In this document: one piece after another, positions 28,753 to 36,919 of the stretch | Layout: each line of letters opens with the position of its first letter | Numbering within the stretch: the first letter of the stretch is position 1 | NCBI RefSeq assembly: GCF_029688625.1 | Contig: NZ_JARULC010000001.1 | Span: forward strand, 496,001 to 560,000 | Origin: Qipengyuania marincola | Lineage (GTDB): Bacteria > Pseudomonadota > Alphaproteobacteria > Sphingomonadales > Sphingomonadaceae | Direction of reading: 5' to 3' | Length of the DNA stretch: 64,000 bases | The notes under the pieces: generated by a model | The model's input: only the letters and a program-made list of their open reading frames with translations | The model's database searches: none | Told to the model about the DNA's origin: nothing | Position numbers and translations under genes: made by a program

Positions 28753-30207
28753 ATGACCGACGCTGCGAACGATAAGCCGCTCAGGCTATTCAACAGTTTG
28801 AACCGCCAGCTGGAGGAGTTCGTTCCGGTCCACCCCGGCGAAGCGCGCGTCTATTCCTGCGGGCCGACGGTCTACAATTACCAGCACATCGGCAACATGC
28901 GCGCCTATGTCTTCGCCGATACGTTGGGACGGGTGCTGCAGTGGAAGGGCTACAAGCTCACCCACATCATCAATATCACCGATGTCGGCCACCTTACCTC
29001 GGATGCGGACGAGGGCGAGGACAAGATGGAGAAGATGGCCGCGCGCGAGAACAAGAGTGCGTGGGACATTGCCAAGTTCTACCAGGAGGATTTCGAGCGC
29101 GACCTTGCGCGGCTGAACGTGCAGCCCAAGCAACACCCGCGCGCGACCGAGTATGTCGAGGCGATGATCGCTTGGGGCGAAAGGATCGCCGACAAGCACT
29201 GCTACGAACTCGACAGCGGCCTCTATTTCGATGTGTCGACCGTGGACGATTACGGCCGGCTGGCGCGCGCGGTTACCGACGATGGGGAGGGCCGGATCGA
29301 CACGGTCGAGGGCAAGCGCAACGCGGCCGACTTTGCGATCTGGCGCAAGACGCCTGCGGGCGAGACGCGGCAGATGGAATGGAATTCGCCCTGGGGCAGG
29401 GGCGCGCCCGGCTGGCACCTCGAATGCTCGGTCATGGGCGAGGCGCTGCTCGGCTTCCCCTTCGACATCCACACGGGCGGCATCGACCACCGCGAGATCC
29501 ACCACCCGAACGAGATCGCGCAGAACCAGGCCTATTGCTGCACCAATGGGCTGGACGATGCGCGCAATTCGGGCGCGCGCATCTGGATGCACAACAACTT
29601 CCTCGTCGAGCGGAGCGGCAAGATGAGCAAGAGCGCGGGCGAATTCCTGCGCCTGCAATTGCTGGTCGACAAGGGCTACCACCCGCTCGCCTATCGCCTG
29701 ATGTGCCTGCAGGCGCATTACCGCAGCGAGCTGGAATTCAGCTGGGAAGGGCTGCAGGCGGCGCTGACGCGGCTGAAGCGCATGGTGATGGCCGTGGAGC
29801 GACTGAAGGACGAGGCCGCTGGCAATCCTTCCCACCCCAAGCTTGCGCCCATGCGCGAAAAATTCGCCTCGGCGATATCCGATGATCTCAACACGGCTGT
29901 GGCTCTTGTCGCCTTGGAGGAAGCGCTGGCGGTCAAGAAAATCGACGGCGGCGTGAAGCGCGCCGTAATCGAGGATATGGACGCCGTCCTCGGACTTCGC
30001 CTGTTCACGCTTTCCCGAACCGACCTCCGCATCCGCCCGGCGGACGCTCAGATCACCGAAGCCGAGATCGAAGCCGAACTCCTCCGCCGCAAGGAAGCGC
30101 GCGCGGCAAAAGATTTTGCAACTTCGGACGCGATCCGTAACAGTTTGGCGGACAAGGGCGTCGAGGTGATGGACGGCGACCCGCTGGGATGGGAATGGAG
30201 GCTTTGA
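28753..30207 (+). CDS. cysS: Cysteinyl-tRNA synthetase
   Basis: Charges tRNA-Cys. The 484-residue class I synthetase has the zinc ligand Cys36 in VYSCGPTVYN, the HIGH box as HIGN at residues 45-48, the KMSKS loop GKMSKSAGEF and zinc-binding residues in HLECSVMG and HREIHH. ATG at 28753 gives the short leader usual for this family (MTDAANDKPLRLFNSLNR); longer frames are not supported. The final codons lead directly into the DUF559 gene with two bases between stop and start. Confidence 0.98.
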   Translation: MTDAANDKPLRLFNSLNRQLEEFVPVHPGEARVYSCGPTVYNYQHIGNMRAYVFADTLGRVLQWKGYKLTHIINITDVGHLTSDADEGEDKMEKMAARENKSAWDIAKFYQEDFERDLARLNVQPKQHPRATEYVEAMIAWGERIADKHCYELDSGLYFDVSTVDDYGRLARAVTDDGEGRIDTVEGKRNAADFAIWRKTPAGETRQMEWNSPWGRGAPGWHLECSVMGEALLGFPFDIHTGGIDHREIHHPNEIAQNQAYCCTNGLDDARNSGARIWMHNNFLVERSGKMSKSAGEFLRLQLLVDKGYHPLAYRLMCLQAHYRSELEFSWEGLQAALTRLKRMVMAVERLKDEAAGNPSHPKLAPMREKFASAISDDLNTAVALVALEEALAVKKIDGGVKRAVIEDMDAVLGLRLFTLSRTDLRIRPADAQITEAEIEAELLRRKEARAAKDFATSDAIRNSLADKGVEVMDGDPLGWEWRL

Positions 30208-30209
30208 CG

Positions 30210-30515
30210 ATGGCAGACCCGCAGGCGCTTCTCTGGGAACATCTGAAGGACGCGCCACGGGGATTGAAATTCGTGCGCGATTTCGGCGGCGACGGTTTCA
30301 CCCTGCCGTTCTATTGCCGCGAAGCCCACCTTGCGGTCGAGATCGAGGACGATCCCTTCAAGACCGCGCGCCACGAATTGCGCGATGCCTGGCAGGAGCT
30401 GAACCGCGTCGACATCATGCAGGTGCCGCCCAGTCACGTGAAGCAGAACGCCTCCGAAGTGGCGGACGCCATCCTCGACATCGCAGAGCCTCGCCGGGAC
30501 AGGTTTGCGGACTGA
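30210..30515 (+). CDS. DUF559 (Vsr-like endonuclease fold) protein, probably degenerate
   Basis: A 101-residue protein with the DUF559 skeleton: LLWEHLKDAPRGLKFVRDF, then PFYCREAHLAVEIEDD, then RHELRDAWQELNRVDIMQVP. In typical members the strand reads VDFYC...ELDG(G)QH, where the acids and His form a PD-(D/E)xK-type site. Here Val-Asp is replaced by Leu-Pro and the QH is missing, so nuclease activity is doubtful (inference). ATG at 30210 has GGAGG eight bases upstream. It is coupled to cysS by a 2-base gap and precedes the dehydrogenase by nine bases. Confidence 0.75.
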   Translation: MADPQALLWEHLKDAPRGLKFVRDFGGDGFTLPFYCREAHLAVEIEDDPFKTARHELRDAWQELNRVDIMQVPPSHVKQNASEVADAILDIAEPRRDRFAD

Positions 30516-30524
30516 GCGCGCAGC

Positions 30525-31463
30525 ATGACCAAGGCCGTCCTCTCCGCTCTCATCCGCCCGCTTGTCGAACCGCGCCTGCCCGGCTGGGTCGAGCCGCAAT
30601 GGTTCGCCAGCAAGGAACAGGCGCTGGAAATGGCACCCGAGGCAGAGATCGGCTGGTTCGACCTCAACGAGAAGGAGCCGATGATCGAGATCGCCAAGGC
30701 GGCGACCAGGCTGAAATGGCTGAACTCGATCTATGCCGGGCTGGATTTCATGCCGCTCGACTTGCTGAAAGAGCGCGGCGTTGTCGTCACCAACGGCGTT
30801 GGCATCAATGCGCTGACCATCGCCGAATATGTCGTCATGCTGATGCTGGCCCATGCCAAGGGCTATCGCGACGTTGTGCGGGCGCAGGACCGCAAGGAGT
30901 GGCTGCTCGACAGTCCCGGCAAGCGCGAACTCGCCGGCGAGCGGGTGCTGCTGCTCGGCCTTGGCGCGATCGGTGGACTGGTGAAGACCCGGCTCGAGGC
31001 GTTCGACATGACCGTCGTGCCGGTGCGCCGCTCGGGCGGTGAGGGCGCGCTCAAGCCCGGCGAATGGCGGCAGAAGCTAGGCGAATTCGACTGGGTCGTG
31101 CTCGCGGTTCCGTCGACCGAGGAGACCAAGGGCATGATCGGCAAGATCGAGCTCGCCGCGATGCGCCCGAATGCCGTGCTGGTGAATATCGCACGCGGCG
31201 ATGTGGTCGATCAGGAGGCGCTGGTCGAGGCTCTGCAGGACAAGACCATCGAAGGCGCCTTGCTCGACGTGACCGACCCTGAACCGCTGCCCGAAGATCA
31301 TCCGCTGTGGGAGCTCGAGAACGCGCAGGTCACCATGCACCTGTCGGGCCGCGCGCAGTCGAAGATGTTCCAGCGCAGCGCCGACCGGTTCATCGAAAAC
31401 CTGCATCGCTGGGAGAAGGGCGAGCCGGTCGAGCCGCAGATGGATCTCGACGCGGGTTACTGA
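30525..31463 (+). CDS. D-isomer-specific 2-hydroxyacid dehydrogenase family protein
   Basis: A 312-residue NAD(P)-dependent dehydrogenase. The Rossmann loop is LLLGLGAIGGLVKTRL, the catalytic Arg lies in VNIARGDVVDQEALVEAL, the Glu in DVTDPEPLPEDHPLWE, and the usual His position near the end is replaced by MHLSGRAQSK, where HxSG is kept. The N-terminal domain is short, as in glyoxylate/hydroxypyruvate reductases. The substrate is open. It belongs to the cysS transcript by spacing. Confidence 0.88.
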   Translation: MTKAVLSALIRPLVEPRLPGWVEPQWFASKEQALEMAPEAEIGWFDLNEKEPMIEIAKAATRLKWLNSIYAGLDFMPLDLLKERGVVVTNGVGINALTIAEYVVMLMLAHAKGYRDVVRAQDRKEWLLDSPGKRELAGERVLLLGLGAIGGLVKTRLEAFDMTVVPVRRSGGEGALKPGEWRQKLGEFDWVVLAVPSTEETKGMIGKIELAAMRPNAVLVNIARGDVVDQEALVEALQDKTIEGALLDVTDPEPLPEDHPLWELENAQVTMHLSGRAQSKMFQRSADRFIENLHRWEKGEPVEPQMDLDAGY

Positions 31464-31513
31464 CGGAACGCCTTGCGGCAACGGACCGTTCGTCTTCGTG
31501 AACAGGAGACGCC

Positions 31514-32947
31514 ATGCCCAGCCTCAAGGACACTTACCCGCTCTACCTCAACAACAAGGCCGCGCAGCCGAACACCGATCTTGCGGTGACGGACAAATAT
31601 ACCGGCGAAGTCGCCTTTCGCACCGCGCTCGCCAGTCCCGAAATCATCGACGAGGCGATCGCGGGTGCTGTGCGCGCAACCGAGCCGATGGCGAAGCTCG
31701 CCAGCTACGAGCGCAAGGCAGTGCTCGACCACTGCGTATCGCGCTTCGAGGAACGGTTCGACGAGCTCGCCTATTCGCTTTGCGTCGAAGCGGGCAAGCC
31801 GATCGGCGACAGCGAGGGAGAGGTCACGCGCCTGATCGACACTTTCCGCATCGCTGCCGAGGAATCGGTGCGCATGTATGGCGAAGTCATGCCGCTCGAT
31901 ATTTCCGAACGCGCGGCGGGCTACCAGGCGATCTGGAAGCGTTACCCGATCGGGCCGTGCAGTTTTATCTCGCCATTCAATTTCCCGCTCAACCTCGCCG
32001 CGCACAAGATTGCGCCCGCCATCGCGGTCGGTTGCCCCTTTGTCCTGAAGCCCGCCAGCAAGACTCCGCTCGGCGCGATTATCATCGGGGAAGTGCTGGC
32101 GGAGACCGACCTGCCAGAAGGCGCGTTCTCCATTTTGCCCGCGAGCCGCGACGGCGCAGACCTGTTTACCGTGGACGAGCGCCTCAAGCTGCTCAGTTTC
32201 ACCGGATCGGACGAGGTCGGTTGGGCGCTCAAAGCGCGAGCGGGCAAGAAGAAGGTCGTGCTCGAACTCGGCGGCAATGCGGCTTGCGTCATCGACCACG
32301 ACGCCGATCTCGACGATGCGGTGGAGCGCGTCATCAAGGGAGCCTTTTACCAGTCCGGCCAGAGCTGCATCAGCGTGCAGCGGATCGTGATCCACGAGAC
32401 TGTCTACGATGCCTTCCGCGACAAGCTGGTCGCCAAGGCCAAGGACCTCAAGAGCGGCGATCCCAAGGACCGCGAAACCTTCATCGGCCCGATGATCGAC
32501 GATGGCGAGGCCGAGCGGGTCGAGGCCTGGATCGCCGAGGCCGTCGACCATGGCGCGAAGGTCCTGTGCGGGGGCACGCGGGAGGGGCGCATCGTCGAGG
32601 CGACACTCCTCGAAAACGTCGATAAGGCTGCCAAGGTGGTCAACGAAGAGGTCTTCGGCCCCGTCGCAGTGCTGATGAAATTCAGCGACTGGGACGAGGC
32701 CCTGTTCGAGGTCAACCGCAGCGAATTCGGCCTGCAGGCGGGCATCTTCACGCGCGACCTGTTCAAAGTGCTCGACGCGTGGGATCGGCTGGAAGTCGGT
32801 GGGCTGATGGTCAACGACATTCCCAGCTACCGCGTCGATTCCATGCCTTATGGCGGGGTCAAGAATTCAGGCCTTGGCCGCGAGGGTATCCGTTTCTCGA
32901 TGGAGGACATGACCGAAATCCGGAACATGGTGATCCGGCGCAGCTAG
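31514..32947 (+). CDS. Aldehyde dehydrogenase family protein
   Basis: A 477-residue NAD(P)-dependent aldehyde dehydrogenase. The catalytic Cys is in YQSGQSCISVQR, the Glu in LELGGNAACVI, the oxyanion Asn in SPFNFPLNL, and the C-terminal loop is MPYGGVKNSGLGREG. The overall pattern resembles the lactaldehyde/non-phosphorylating glyceraldehyde-3-phosphate subgroup rather than betaine aldehyde dehydrogenases (tentative). An upstream AGGAGA precedes the ATG. It lies 50 bases after the 2-hydroxyacid dehydrogenase, so the pair could handle hydroxy-acid and aldehyde forms of one compound, but this is speculation. The stop overlaps the convergent gene in CTAG. Confidence 0.9.
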   Translation: MPSLKDTYPLYLNNKAAQPNTDLAVTDKYTGEVAFRTALASPEIIDEAIAGAVRATEPMAKLASYERKAVLDHCVSRFEERFDELAYSLCVEAGKPIGDSEGEVTRLIDTFRIAAEESVRMYGEVMPLDISERAAGYQAIWKRYPIGPCSFISPFNFPLNLAAHKIAPAIAVGCPFVLKPASKTPLGAIIIGEVLAETDLPEGAFSILPASRDGADLFTVDERLKLLSFTGSDEVGWALKARAGKKKVVLELGGNAACVIDHDADLDDAVERVIKGAFYQSGQSCISVQRIVIHETVYDAFRDKLVAKAKDLKSGDPKDRETFIGPMIDDGEAERVEAWIAEAVDHGAKVLCGGTREGRIVEATLLENVDKAAKVVNEEVFGPVAVLMKFSDWDEALFEVNRSEFGLQAGIFTRDLFKVLDAWDRLEVGGLMVNDIPSYRVDSMPYGGVKNSGLGREGIRFSMEDMTEIRNMVIRRS

Positions 32948-33297
32948 CCATCCTCCAGCAGCAGCAATTCGCACTGCACCACGATGCGCGGATCGGGGAC
33001 CACGCGGTGCTCCACCTCGATCACGCTGGCGTCCGCGACCAGCTGGCCGGGGAGAGCGAACTCGTGCTCGTCAAGTTCGGCAATGAACTGCTCGCCCGCC
33101 TCGACCGCTTGCGCGCCGGCAAAGAGCAGCGCGAAGGAATGGCGCGTGCCGGCAAAGGTAATGCTGGCCCAGGCCTTTTCCGAATGCGTGATCACCTGCG
33201 CGTGATGGCCTGAGAGCGCGACGAGTGCCTCGCGCAGCCTGTCTCCGGTCGAGCGGCGCGTGCGTGTGCGGCGCTTGATTTCGGTCTCAACCGACAT
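32944..33297 (-). CDS. Small conserved-looking protein of unknown function
   Basis: I do not recognise the family. The 117-residue protein has a basic N-terminus (VETEIKRRTRTRRSTGDRLREAL), a middle beta-rich part (HHAQVITHSEKAWASITFAGTRHSFALLF) and an acidic end, with no signal peptide or membrane helix. Its start at 33297 lies 11 bases inside the preceding 70-residue gene, so the two are translationally coupled and under the same promoter. Clean coding over the full length and tight coupling argue that it is real. Possible partner of the upstream small helix-turn-helix-like protein (inference). Confidence 0.7.
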   Translation of the reverse strand: MSVETEIKRRTRTRRSTGDRLREALVALSGHHAQVITHSEKAWASITFAGTRHSFALLFAGAQAVEAGEQFIAELDEHEFALPGQLVADASVIEVEHRVVPDPRIVVQCELLLLEDG

Positions 33298-33499
33298 GGA
33301 TGGCCTCCTTGCTTCCCGAATCGCGCGCAGCTTCGAAACCGGCCATGAAGCCACGGATGCGCTGCTCGGTGCGATCGCGCGGTTCGCGGCCCATGCGCAG
33401 GTCGAGTACGAATCGCGGATCGTGCGCGGCAAGGCGCCCGAATTTGGTGGCGGCCATTTCGTGTTGGCGGAGGAACTTCTCGACGGATCGGATCAGCAT
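33287..33499 (-). CDS. Small helix-turn-helix-like protein, divergent from S24 repressor
   Basis: A 70-residue protein: MLIRSVEKFLRQHEMAATKF followed by GRLAAHDPRFVLDLRMGREP and RIRGFM. The GRLAAHDPRFVLDLRMGR stretch looks like the recognition helix of small lambda-type regulators (compare SRLIGRNPAYLQQYVARG in the S24 protein across the promoter), but no database check was possible. The start at 33499 has GGGAGT upstream; an earlier start at 33538 would run into the promoter. It faces an intergenic region with a LexA box and TCCTA repeats and heads a two-gene operon. Confidence 0.7.
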   Translation of the reverse strand: MLIRSVEKFLRQHEMAATKFGRLAAHDPRFVLDLRMGREPRDRTEQRIRGFMAGFEAARDSGSKEAIHVG

Positions 33500-33545
33500 T
33501 TCGCGACTCCCAATTGGCTGAACTCTCTGGCGAATCATTCGCCGT

Positions 33546-33560
33546 GTTCCCTATACGTTC
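33546..33560. promoter_or_regulatory. LexA (SOS) box, alphaproteobacterial type
   Basis: GTTC-N7-GTTC with both half-sites perfect. This direct repeat is the established LexA-binding motif of alphaproteobacteria. It lies 47 bases upstream of the 70-residue gene on the minus strand and 50 bases upstream of the S24 gene on the plus strand, a distance compatible with either promoter. A single chance occurrence in 64 kb is possible, but the position between a divergent regulator pair makes function likely. Confidence 0.6.
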
Positions 33561-33569
33561 CAACTGGAA

Positions 33570-33604
33570 TCCTACTTGTCTAGGAAAAATCCTATGCTAT
33601 AGGA
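33570..33604. promoter_or_regulatory. Four alternating TCCTA/TAGGA half-sites, probable S24-repressor operator
   Basis: Half-sites TCCTA (33570), TAGGA (33581), TCCTA (33590) and TAGGA (33600) alternate, the last pair extended to TCCTAT-N3-ATAGGA. The last one also provides AGGA as the Shine-Dalgarno of the S24 gene starting at 33611, so a bound protein would cover both promoter and ribosome site. A GAATC (GANTC methylation-type) site lies at 33567. The arrangement is typical of a CI-like autoregulated operator. Confidence 0.65.
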
Positions 33605-33610
33605 AATTTC

Positions 33611-34309
33611 ATGGAAGATATCTCACGAGACGAACGGCACGCGCGTGGAAGGCTGCAGGATATGGCGCGCAAACACGGGGCCAGCCTTGCGGGCCTGTCG
33701 CGCCTGATCGGACGCAATCCGGCCTATTTGCAGCAATATGTCGCGCGCGGGAGCCCACGCCATCTCGACGAGCCGGACCTGCGGAAGATCGCTGAATTTC
33801 TTGGAATTTCGCCCCGCGTTATCGAGACTCGCCGGTTCGACGATACGCGGTATGATGCGCCCACCCAGCGCCGCGTGGCGATGGCCGAAAGGTCGCCGGG
33901 CGGCGTCGGCGAGTGGGTCGAGGTGCCGCGCCTTCCGCTGGATGCATCCGCCGGGCCGGGCGCCTTCAGTGCAGAGGAAATTTCCTTCGATTCGTTCCGT
34001 TTCAGCCGCCGCTGGCTGCGCGAGGTGGGTCTCGAGGGCGCCGACCTTTCCGCGATCCGCGTCGAGGGCGACAGCATGGAGCCGACCCTGCGCAGCGGCG
34101 ACGAGATTTTCGTCGATCGGAACAAGCGTGCCGGCGAGGGGATCCATGTCGTGCGGATCGGCGACGCGCTGCACGTGAAGCAGGTGCAGGCCAGCGCCCC
34201 CGGCCGCATCAAGCTGATCAGCGCCAACGACGCCTATGCCCCGATCGAGCTCGCCCGCGACGAAGTCGAGGTGATAGGGCGGGTCGTGTGGAAAGGGGGC
34301 AGGGTGTGA
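33611..34309 (+). CDS. S24 family (LexA/CI-type) transcriptional repressor
   Basis: A 232-residue regulator. The N-terminal helix-turn-helix (about 24-50, ASLAGLSRLIGRNPAYLQQYVARG) is followed by a linker with a potential Ala114-Gly115 self-cleavage site (DASAGPGA) and the S24 peptidase-like domain with the nucleophile Ser155 in EGDSMEPTLRSGDEIFVD and Lys190 in ALHVKQV. Ser-Lys spacing is close to that of LexA. RecA-stimulated cleavage is therefore plausible but unproven, as many such repressors do not cleave. The operator repeats reach into its ribosome site, suggesting autorepression. No phage genes surround it, so it is not a prophage repressor. Confidence 0.9.
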   Translation: MEDISRDERHARGRLQDMARKHGASLAGLSRLIGRNPAYLQQYVARGSPRHLDEPDLRKIAEFLGISPRVIETRRFDDTRYDAPTQRRVAMAERSPGGVGEWVEVPRLPLDASAGPGAFSAEEISFDSFRFSRRWLREVGLEGADLSAIRVEGDSMEPTLRSGDEIFVDRNKRAGEGIHVVRIGDALHVKQVQASAPGRIKLISANDAYAPIELARDEVEVIGRVVWKGGRV

Positions 34310-34321
34310 ATTGCCGCCGAC

Positions 34322-34699
34322 TCAGCTGGGCCGCTTGAAGTAGTCGTCCGATTGCAGCGTCATCAAATAATCTGCGATCACATCGATATCCTCTTCCACC
34401 AGGTCGACGTCCATCTGCATCGGGTAATTGTGCGCGTCGGACAGGAAGGTCTCCAGCGTTGCGCGCGTGACGCCGGGGCTGTTGGCGATATCGGCGAAGC
34501 CGGGGGCCTGCGGATTGGGGGAGACCTCGTTCGCCCTGACGGCGTGGCATTCGCCGCAGACCCCGCTCACGAAGTCCGGGACCTCATCGACGGAAGCGGC
34601 GGTCAGCGTCACCGGTTCCCGCGCGGCTGGCGTCGCTCCATAGGATTGGCAGGCGGCAAGCGTAGCAACCGCAATCACGAGTGGTCCCAGTGTCTTCAT
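34322..34699 (-). CDS. Monoheme c-type cytochrome lipoprotein
   Basis: A 125-residue exported cytochrome. The signal peptide LGPLVIAVATLAAC ends in the lipobox LAAC (Cys17), so it is likely tethered to a membrane by lipid. The heme motif CGECH occupies residues 48-52, and a distal Met is available in NYPMQMDVDL. The fold resembles small class I cytochromes that shuttle electrons in the periplasm. No oxidase or dehydrogenase is adjacent, so its partner is unknown. Convergent with the S24 gene after 12 bases and divergent from the MBL gene. Confidence 0.88.
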   Translation of the reverse strand: MKTLGPLVIAVATLAACQSYGATPAAREPVTLTAASVDEVPDFVSGVCGECHAVRANEVSPNPQAPGFADIANSPGVTRATLETFLSDAHNYPMQMDVDLVEEDIDVIADYLMTLQSDDYFKRPS

Positions 34700-34782
34700 C
34701 CGTCCGCTCCTTTTCCACGAACCCTAGCATGGATGTGCCTCCAAACCTTGTTTTCGATCAAGAAGCCGACCATTTCTGCCGT

Positions 34783-35460
34783 ATGGAAGACACCGCTCAG
34801 ACACCCGCCAAACCGCCGATGAAGGCCGGCATCGTCCCGGTCACGCCGCTGCAGCAGAATTGCTCGCTGATCTGGTGCACCGCCACGAACAAGGGTGCGC
34901 TGATCGATCCCGGGGGGGATCTCGACAAGCTGAAGGCAGCGGTGGCGAACTCCGGCGTGGAGCTGGAGAAGATCCTCATCACCCATGGTCACATGGACCA
35001 CTGCGGCGAGGCGGGTGTTTTGGCGAAGGAGCTGGGCCTGCCGATCGAGGGGCCGCACGAGGCGGACCGCTTCTGGATCGCGCGGCTGGACGAGGATGGC
35101 GCGCGCTACGGCATGAATGCCGAAGTGTTCGAGCCTGATCGCTGGCTGGTCGATGGCGATACGGTGACCGTTGGCGAGCTGACGCTGGAGGTCATCCACT
35201 GTCCGGGCCACACGCCCGGCCACGTCGTGTTCTTCCACCGACCGAGCAAGTTCGCCATCGTCGGCGATGTCCTTTTCCAGGGCAGTATCGGACGCACCGA
35301 TTTTCCTATGGGCAACCACCAGGATCTGATCGATGCGATCACTCAGAAGCTCTGGCCGCTGGGCGATGACGTGACATTCATTCCCGGCCACGGCCCGACC
35401 AGCACCTTCGGTCAGGAGCGCAAGACCAACGCTTTCGTGAGCGATTACGCGTTGTCTTAA
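34783..35460 (+). CDS. MBL-fold metallohydrolase, glyoxalase II-like
   Basis: A 225-residue metallo-beta-lactamase-fold hydrolase. The zinc motif THGHMDHCG gives His68, His70, Asp72 and His73; later ligands are the His in CPGHTPGHVV, the Asp in VGDVLF and the His in IPGHGPTS. The short glyoxalase II-like/YcbL group has this layout. Substrates are thioesters of glutathione or similar molecules, though this is not certain for these short forms. ATG at 34783 is preferred because upstream in-frame codons overlap the divergent promoter. It is followed by a 214-base spacer with the rpmF promoter. Confidence 0.9.
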   Translation: MEDTAQTPAKPPMKAGIVPVTPLQQNCSLIWCTATNKGALIDPGGDLDKLKAAVANSGVELEKILITHGHMDHCGEAGVLAKELGLPIEGPHEADRFWIARLDEDGARYGMNAEVFEPDRWLVDGDTVTVGELTLEVIHCPGHTPGHVVFFHRPSKFAIVGDVLFQGSIGRTDFPMGNHQDLIDAITQKLWPLGDDVTFIPGHGPTSTFGQERKTNAFVSDYALS

Positions 35461-35527
35461 TGCGTGCCGCAAGCCTTCGACGGATGTCGAAGGCGTACTT
35501 CACAAGCAATCTGCCCCTCCACACCGC

Positions 35528-35555
35528 TTGCATCGCTCGGGAATTTCGCTATAGC
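35528..35555 (+). promoter_or_regulatory. Probable sigma-70 promoter of rpmF-plsX-fabH
   Basis: TTGCAT and TATAGC are separated by 16 bases, about 120 bases upstream of the rpmF ATG. It is the best match in the 214-base spacer and fits a long 5' leader. Not experimentally shown. Confidence 0.4.
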
Positions 35556-35674
35556 GCGCGCCTTCACCGCACCTGTCGGGATGTTTCGGGTTCACGCACA
35601 CTTGTGCGATGCCGGACCTTCCCCTAGGGCGGCCACCGAAATTGATTGAATTTGTTTGAGGAAAAGGTGCCGCC

Positions 35675-35854
35675 ATGGCCGTCCCCAAGAGGAAAGTATC
35701 GCCCCACCGCCGCGGCAACCGTCGTGCGCATGATTCGCTCAAGGTCGAAGCGCATCACGAATGCTCGAACTGCGGCGAACTGAAGCGTCCGCACAATCTG
35801 TGCCCGCACTGCGGCCACTACAACGGACGCGAAATCATCGCCGTCGGTCTCTAA
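35675..35854 (+). CDS. rpmF: 50S ribosomal protein L32
   Basis: A 59-residue ribosomal protein, short and highly basic. It begins [20 protein letters not shown] and contains the zinc-finger pairs CSNC and CPHC, so it is the cysteine-containing C+ form. The ATG has GAGG-AAAAGG upstream. It is followed by plsX after 27 bases, the usual rpmF-plsX-fabH order that links translation capacity with fatty acid synthesis. Confidence 0.98.
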   Translation: MAVPKRKVSPHRRGNRRAHDSLKVEAHHECSNCGELKRPHNLCPHCGHYNGREIIAVGL

Positions 35855-35881
35855 GACCGCTTGCAACAACCGGAGACGCTC

Positions 35882-36919
35882 ATGAGCCTGCCGCGTATCG
35901 CTGTCGATGCGATGGGCGGCGATGAGGGCGTGCGCGTGATGGTCGAAGGCGCGGCGCTCGCTCGTCGTCGCCACGACAAGTTCAAGTTCCTGCTGGTCGG
36001 CGACGAGCCGCGCATCAAGGCGGCTCTCGAAACGCACCCGGGAATGAGCGGTGCGTCCGAAATTCTGCATTGCGAGGATGTGATCGAAGGCGACGAAAAG
36101 CCTTCGCGCGCGCTGCGCCGTGCCAAATCCACCAGCATGGGCCTCGCCGTCGATGCGGTGAAGCGCGGCGAGGCAGGCGCCGCCGTCTCTGCCGGCAATA
36201 CCGGCGCGCTGATGGCGATCAGTAAGCTCGCTCTGCGCACCATGCCCGGCCTCGACCGCCCGGCACTTGCGGCGCTTCTGCCGACGCTGGGCGACAATGA
36301 CGTCATCATGCTCGACCTCGGCGCCAATCGCGAATGCGATGCGCGCAACCTCGTCCAGTTCGCCATTATGGGCGCGGCCTATTCGCGCATCGTTACCGGC
36401 AACGCGCGCCCGCGCACCCGCTTGCTGAACATCGGTACCGAAGAGACCAAGGGCACTGAAGACATCCAGCAGGCCGCTGAAATCCTGCGCGCCGCGACTT
36501 CGCTCGAAATGCAGTTCGAAGGCTATGTCGAAGCCGACAAGATCAACCGTGGCGAATGCGACGTGGTGGTCTGCGACGGCTTTTCCGGCAATATCGCGCT
36601 GAAGGCGATCGAGGGCACCGCACGCTTCGTCACCGACTTGCTGCGGAGCGCCTTCACCAGCTCGCTGCGGTCCAAGATCGGCTTCCTCGTCTCGCGCCCG
36701 GCGACCGAATTGCTGAAACATCACCTCGATCCCAACAATCACAACGGCGCGGTTTTCCTCGGCCTCAATGGCGTCGTGGTGAAAAGCCACGGCAGCGCCA
36801 ATGCCAAGGGCGTGGCCAATGCGGTCGAAGTAGCTGCCCGCCTGTTGGAAGACGATATTCTCAACCGCATCAGGCACGACCTCGGCGAAGTCGGGACCGA
36901 CGCGCTGGTGGCCAAGTGA
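35882..36919 (+). CDS. plsX: Phosphate acyltransferase PlsX
   Basis: Converts acyl-ACP to acyl-phosphate for phospholipid synthesis. The 345-residue protein starts [21 protein letters not shown], with [16 protein letters not shown] and [17 protein letters not shown] among the conserved blocks, and [16 protein letters not shown] near residue 220. ATG at 35882 has GGAGAC upstream. Its stop overlaps the fabH start in GTGA. Confidence 0.98.
   Translation: MSLPRIAVDAMGGDEGVRVMVEGAALARRRHDKFKFLLVGDEPRIKAALETHPGMSGASEILHCEDVIEGDEKPSRALRRAKSTSMGLAVDAVKRGEAGAAVSAGNTGALMAISKLALRTMPGLDRPALAALLPTLGDNDVIMLDLGANRECDARNLVQFAIMGAAYSRIVTGNARPRTRLLNIGTEETKGTEDIQQAAEILRAATSLEMQFEGYVEADKINRGECDVVVCDGFSGNIALKAIEGTARFVTDLLRSAFTSSLRSKIGFLVSRPATELLKHHLDPNNHNGAVFLGLNGVVVKSHGSANAKGVANAVEVAARLLEDDILNRIRHDLGEVGTDALVAK

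Noticed and set aside
33287..34309. Prophage remnant at the S24 repressor
   Set aside because: No integrase, excisionase, attachment repeats or structural genes are nearby; neighbours are chromosomal.
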